14,152 nt of DNA, from NCBI GenBank assembly GCA_045613945.1, contig JAZLBZ010000065.1, positions 1 through 14,152 on the forward strand, written 5' to 3'. This document shows, piece by piece, positions 13,676-14,152 of this stretch; the stretch's first letter is position 1, and every line of letters starts with the position of its first letter. This DNA is from HGM04593 sp045613945 (lineage in GTDB: Bacteria > Bacteroidota > Bacteroidia > Bacteroidales > Bacteroidaceae). The notes under the pieces were generated by a model that worked only from the letters and a program-made list of their open reading frames with translations, had not been told where the DNA came from and searched no databases. The translations under genes and the position numbers were made by a program.

Positions 13676-14152
13676 TTACTTCTTGAGGTTGTACTTTGTG
13701 AGCAAGTCGAGCAAAGTGATTGAAGAATCCTCCATATCAGCAACGATAGCCTCGATCTTGGTGAGGATAAAGTTGTAGAATACCTGAAGGATAAGAGCTA
13801 CGATAATACCGTAGATAGTTGTGATAAGAGCCACCTTCATACCACCGGCAACGATAGTAGGAGAAATGTCACCCTCGCGCTGGATTGTATCGAACGCCAT
13901 AACCATACCGATCACAGTACCCAAGAATCCGAGTGATGGAGCCATCGCAATGAACAATGTAATCCAAGAGCAACCCTTCTCAAGGTTAGCTGACTGAAGG
14001 CTACCATAAGAAACAACTGTACGCTCTACAGTCTCAAGACCCTCGTCGATACGGAGAAGACCCTGATAGCAGATAGATGCAACAGGACCCGCTGTGTTGC
14101 GGCAGATATCCTTTGCTGCTTCAACATCACCCTTAGAAAGAGCATCAGCAAT
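13676..14152 (-). CDS. exbB: MotA/TolQ/ExbB proton channel, 5' end missing
   Basis: The frame is open to the right window edge, so only the C-terminal 158 residues are visible, starting IADALSKGDVEAAK. This is the inner-membrane channel subunit of the ExbB/TolQ family. The hallmark is the MAPSLGFLGTVIGMVMAFD helix, followed by VAGGMKVALITTIYGIIVAL and a C-terminal cytosolic helix ending TKYNLKK. An apparent TTG start at 13957 lies inside the conserved helix and is not the real start; the preceding cytosolic domain (YQGLLRIDEGLETVERTV) is in frame. The fragment is rich in GGT, GCT, CTT and CGT codons, consistent with strong expression. It is the most upstream visible gene of the leftward exb operon; the promoter is off-window. 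Confidence 0.94.
   Translation of the reverse strand: MADALSKGDVEAAKDICRNTAGPVASICYQGLLRIDEGLETVERTVVSYGSLQSANLEKGCSWITLFIAMAPSLGFLGTVIGMVMAFDTIQREGDISPTIVAGGMKVALITTIYGIIVALILQVFYNFILTKIEAIVADMEDSSITLLDLLTKYNLKK

Noticed and set aside
13676..13957. Short 93-residue version of ExbB starting at TTG
   Set aside because: The frame continues open to the window edge and encodes the conserved cytosolic region, so the TTG is internal.

Overview
The window looks like an ordinary chromosomal stretch from a member of the Bacteroidales (Bacteroides/Prevotella-like). The evidence is threefold. The gene content fits: a lipoprotein glutaminyl cyclase of the animal-like type, a bacterial GH3 protein, an Ig-like-domain lipoprotein, and an ExbB-X-ExbD-ExbD cluster. 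Starts are A-rich and lack clear Shine-Dalgarno sequences. Two intergenic TATCTTTG boxes match the Bacteroidetes primary-sigma -7 element (TAnnTTTG). No rRNA, tRNA, CRISPR array, insertion sequence or prophage gene is visible.

Layout. Positions 1-267 are non-coding apart from what lies off the left edge: a 22-unit array of a 7-bp GAAA-core repeat, a 42-bp perfect palindrome, and five more GAAA heptamers on the opposite strand directly after the sufE stop. From 10218 back to 274, seven genes run leftward with gaps of 51 nt or less, or with overlaps, and probably form one operon: rsmF-like RNA methyltransferase, dsbD, GH3 protein, Ig-like lipoprotein, cysS, glutaminyl cyclase lipoprotein, sufE. 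A 336-bp AT-rich region (10219-10554) holds back-to-back promoter boxes. The pair thyA-folA runs rightward. A bidirectional hairpin terminator separates folA from a second leftward operon that enters from the right edge: exbB (5' end missing), an uncharacterised 4-TM protein, and two different exbD genes.

Function. ThyA turns methylene-THF into DHF while making dTMP, and FolA regenerates THF, so that pair is a metabolic unit. ExbB plus two ExbDs form a proton-driven inner-membrane motor that energises envelope processes. The seven-gene leftward operon mixes cytosolic housekeeping (CysS, SufE, RsmF) with envelope functions (DsbD reductant delivery, N-terminal pyroglutamate formation by QC, the Ig-like lipoprotein). 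CysS, SufE and DsbD share a loose cysteine/thiol/sulfur theme, but I do not claim a single pathway.

For novelty, the most interesting items are the heptamer/palindrome element at the left edge, the translationally coupled GH3 and Ig-like lipoprotein genes (substrate and role unknown), and the small membrane protein inside the ExbBD operon. I see no clear-cut new defence or mobile system here.
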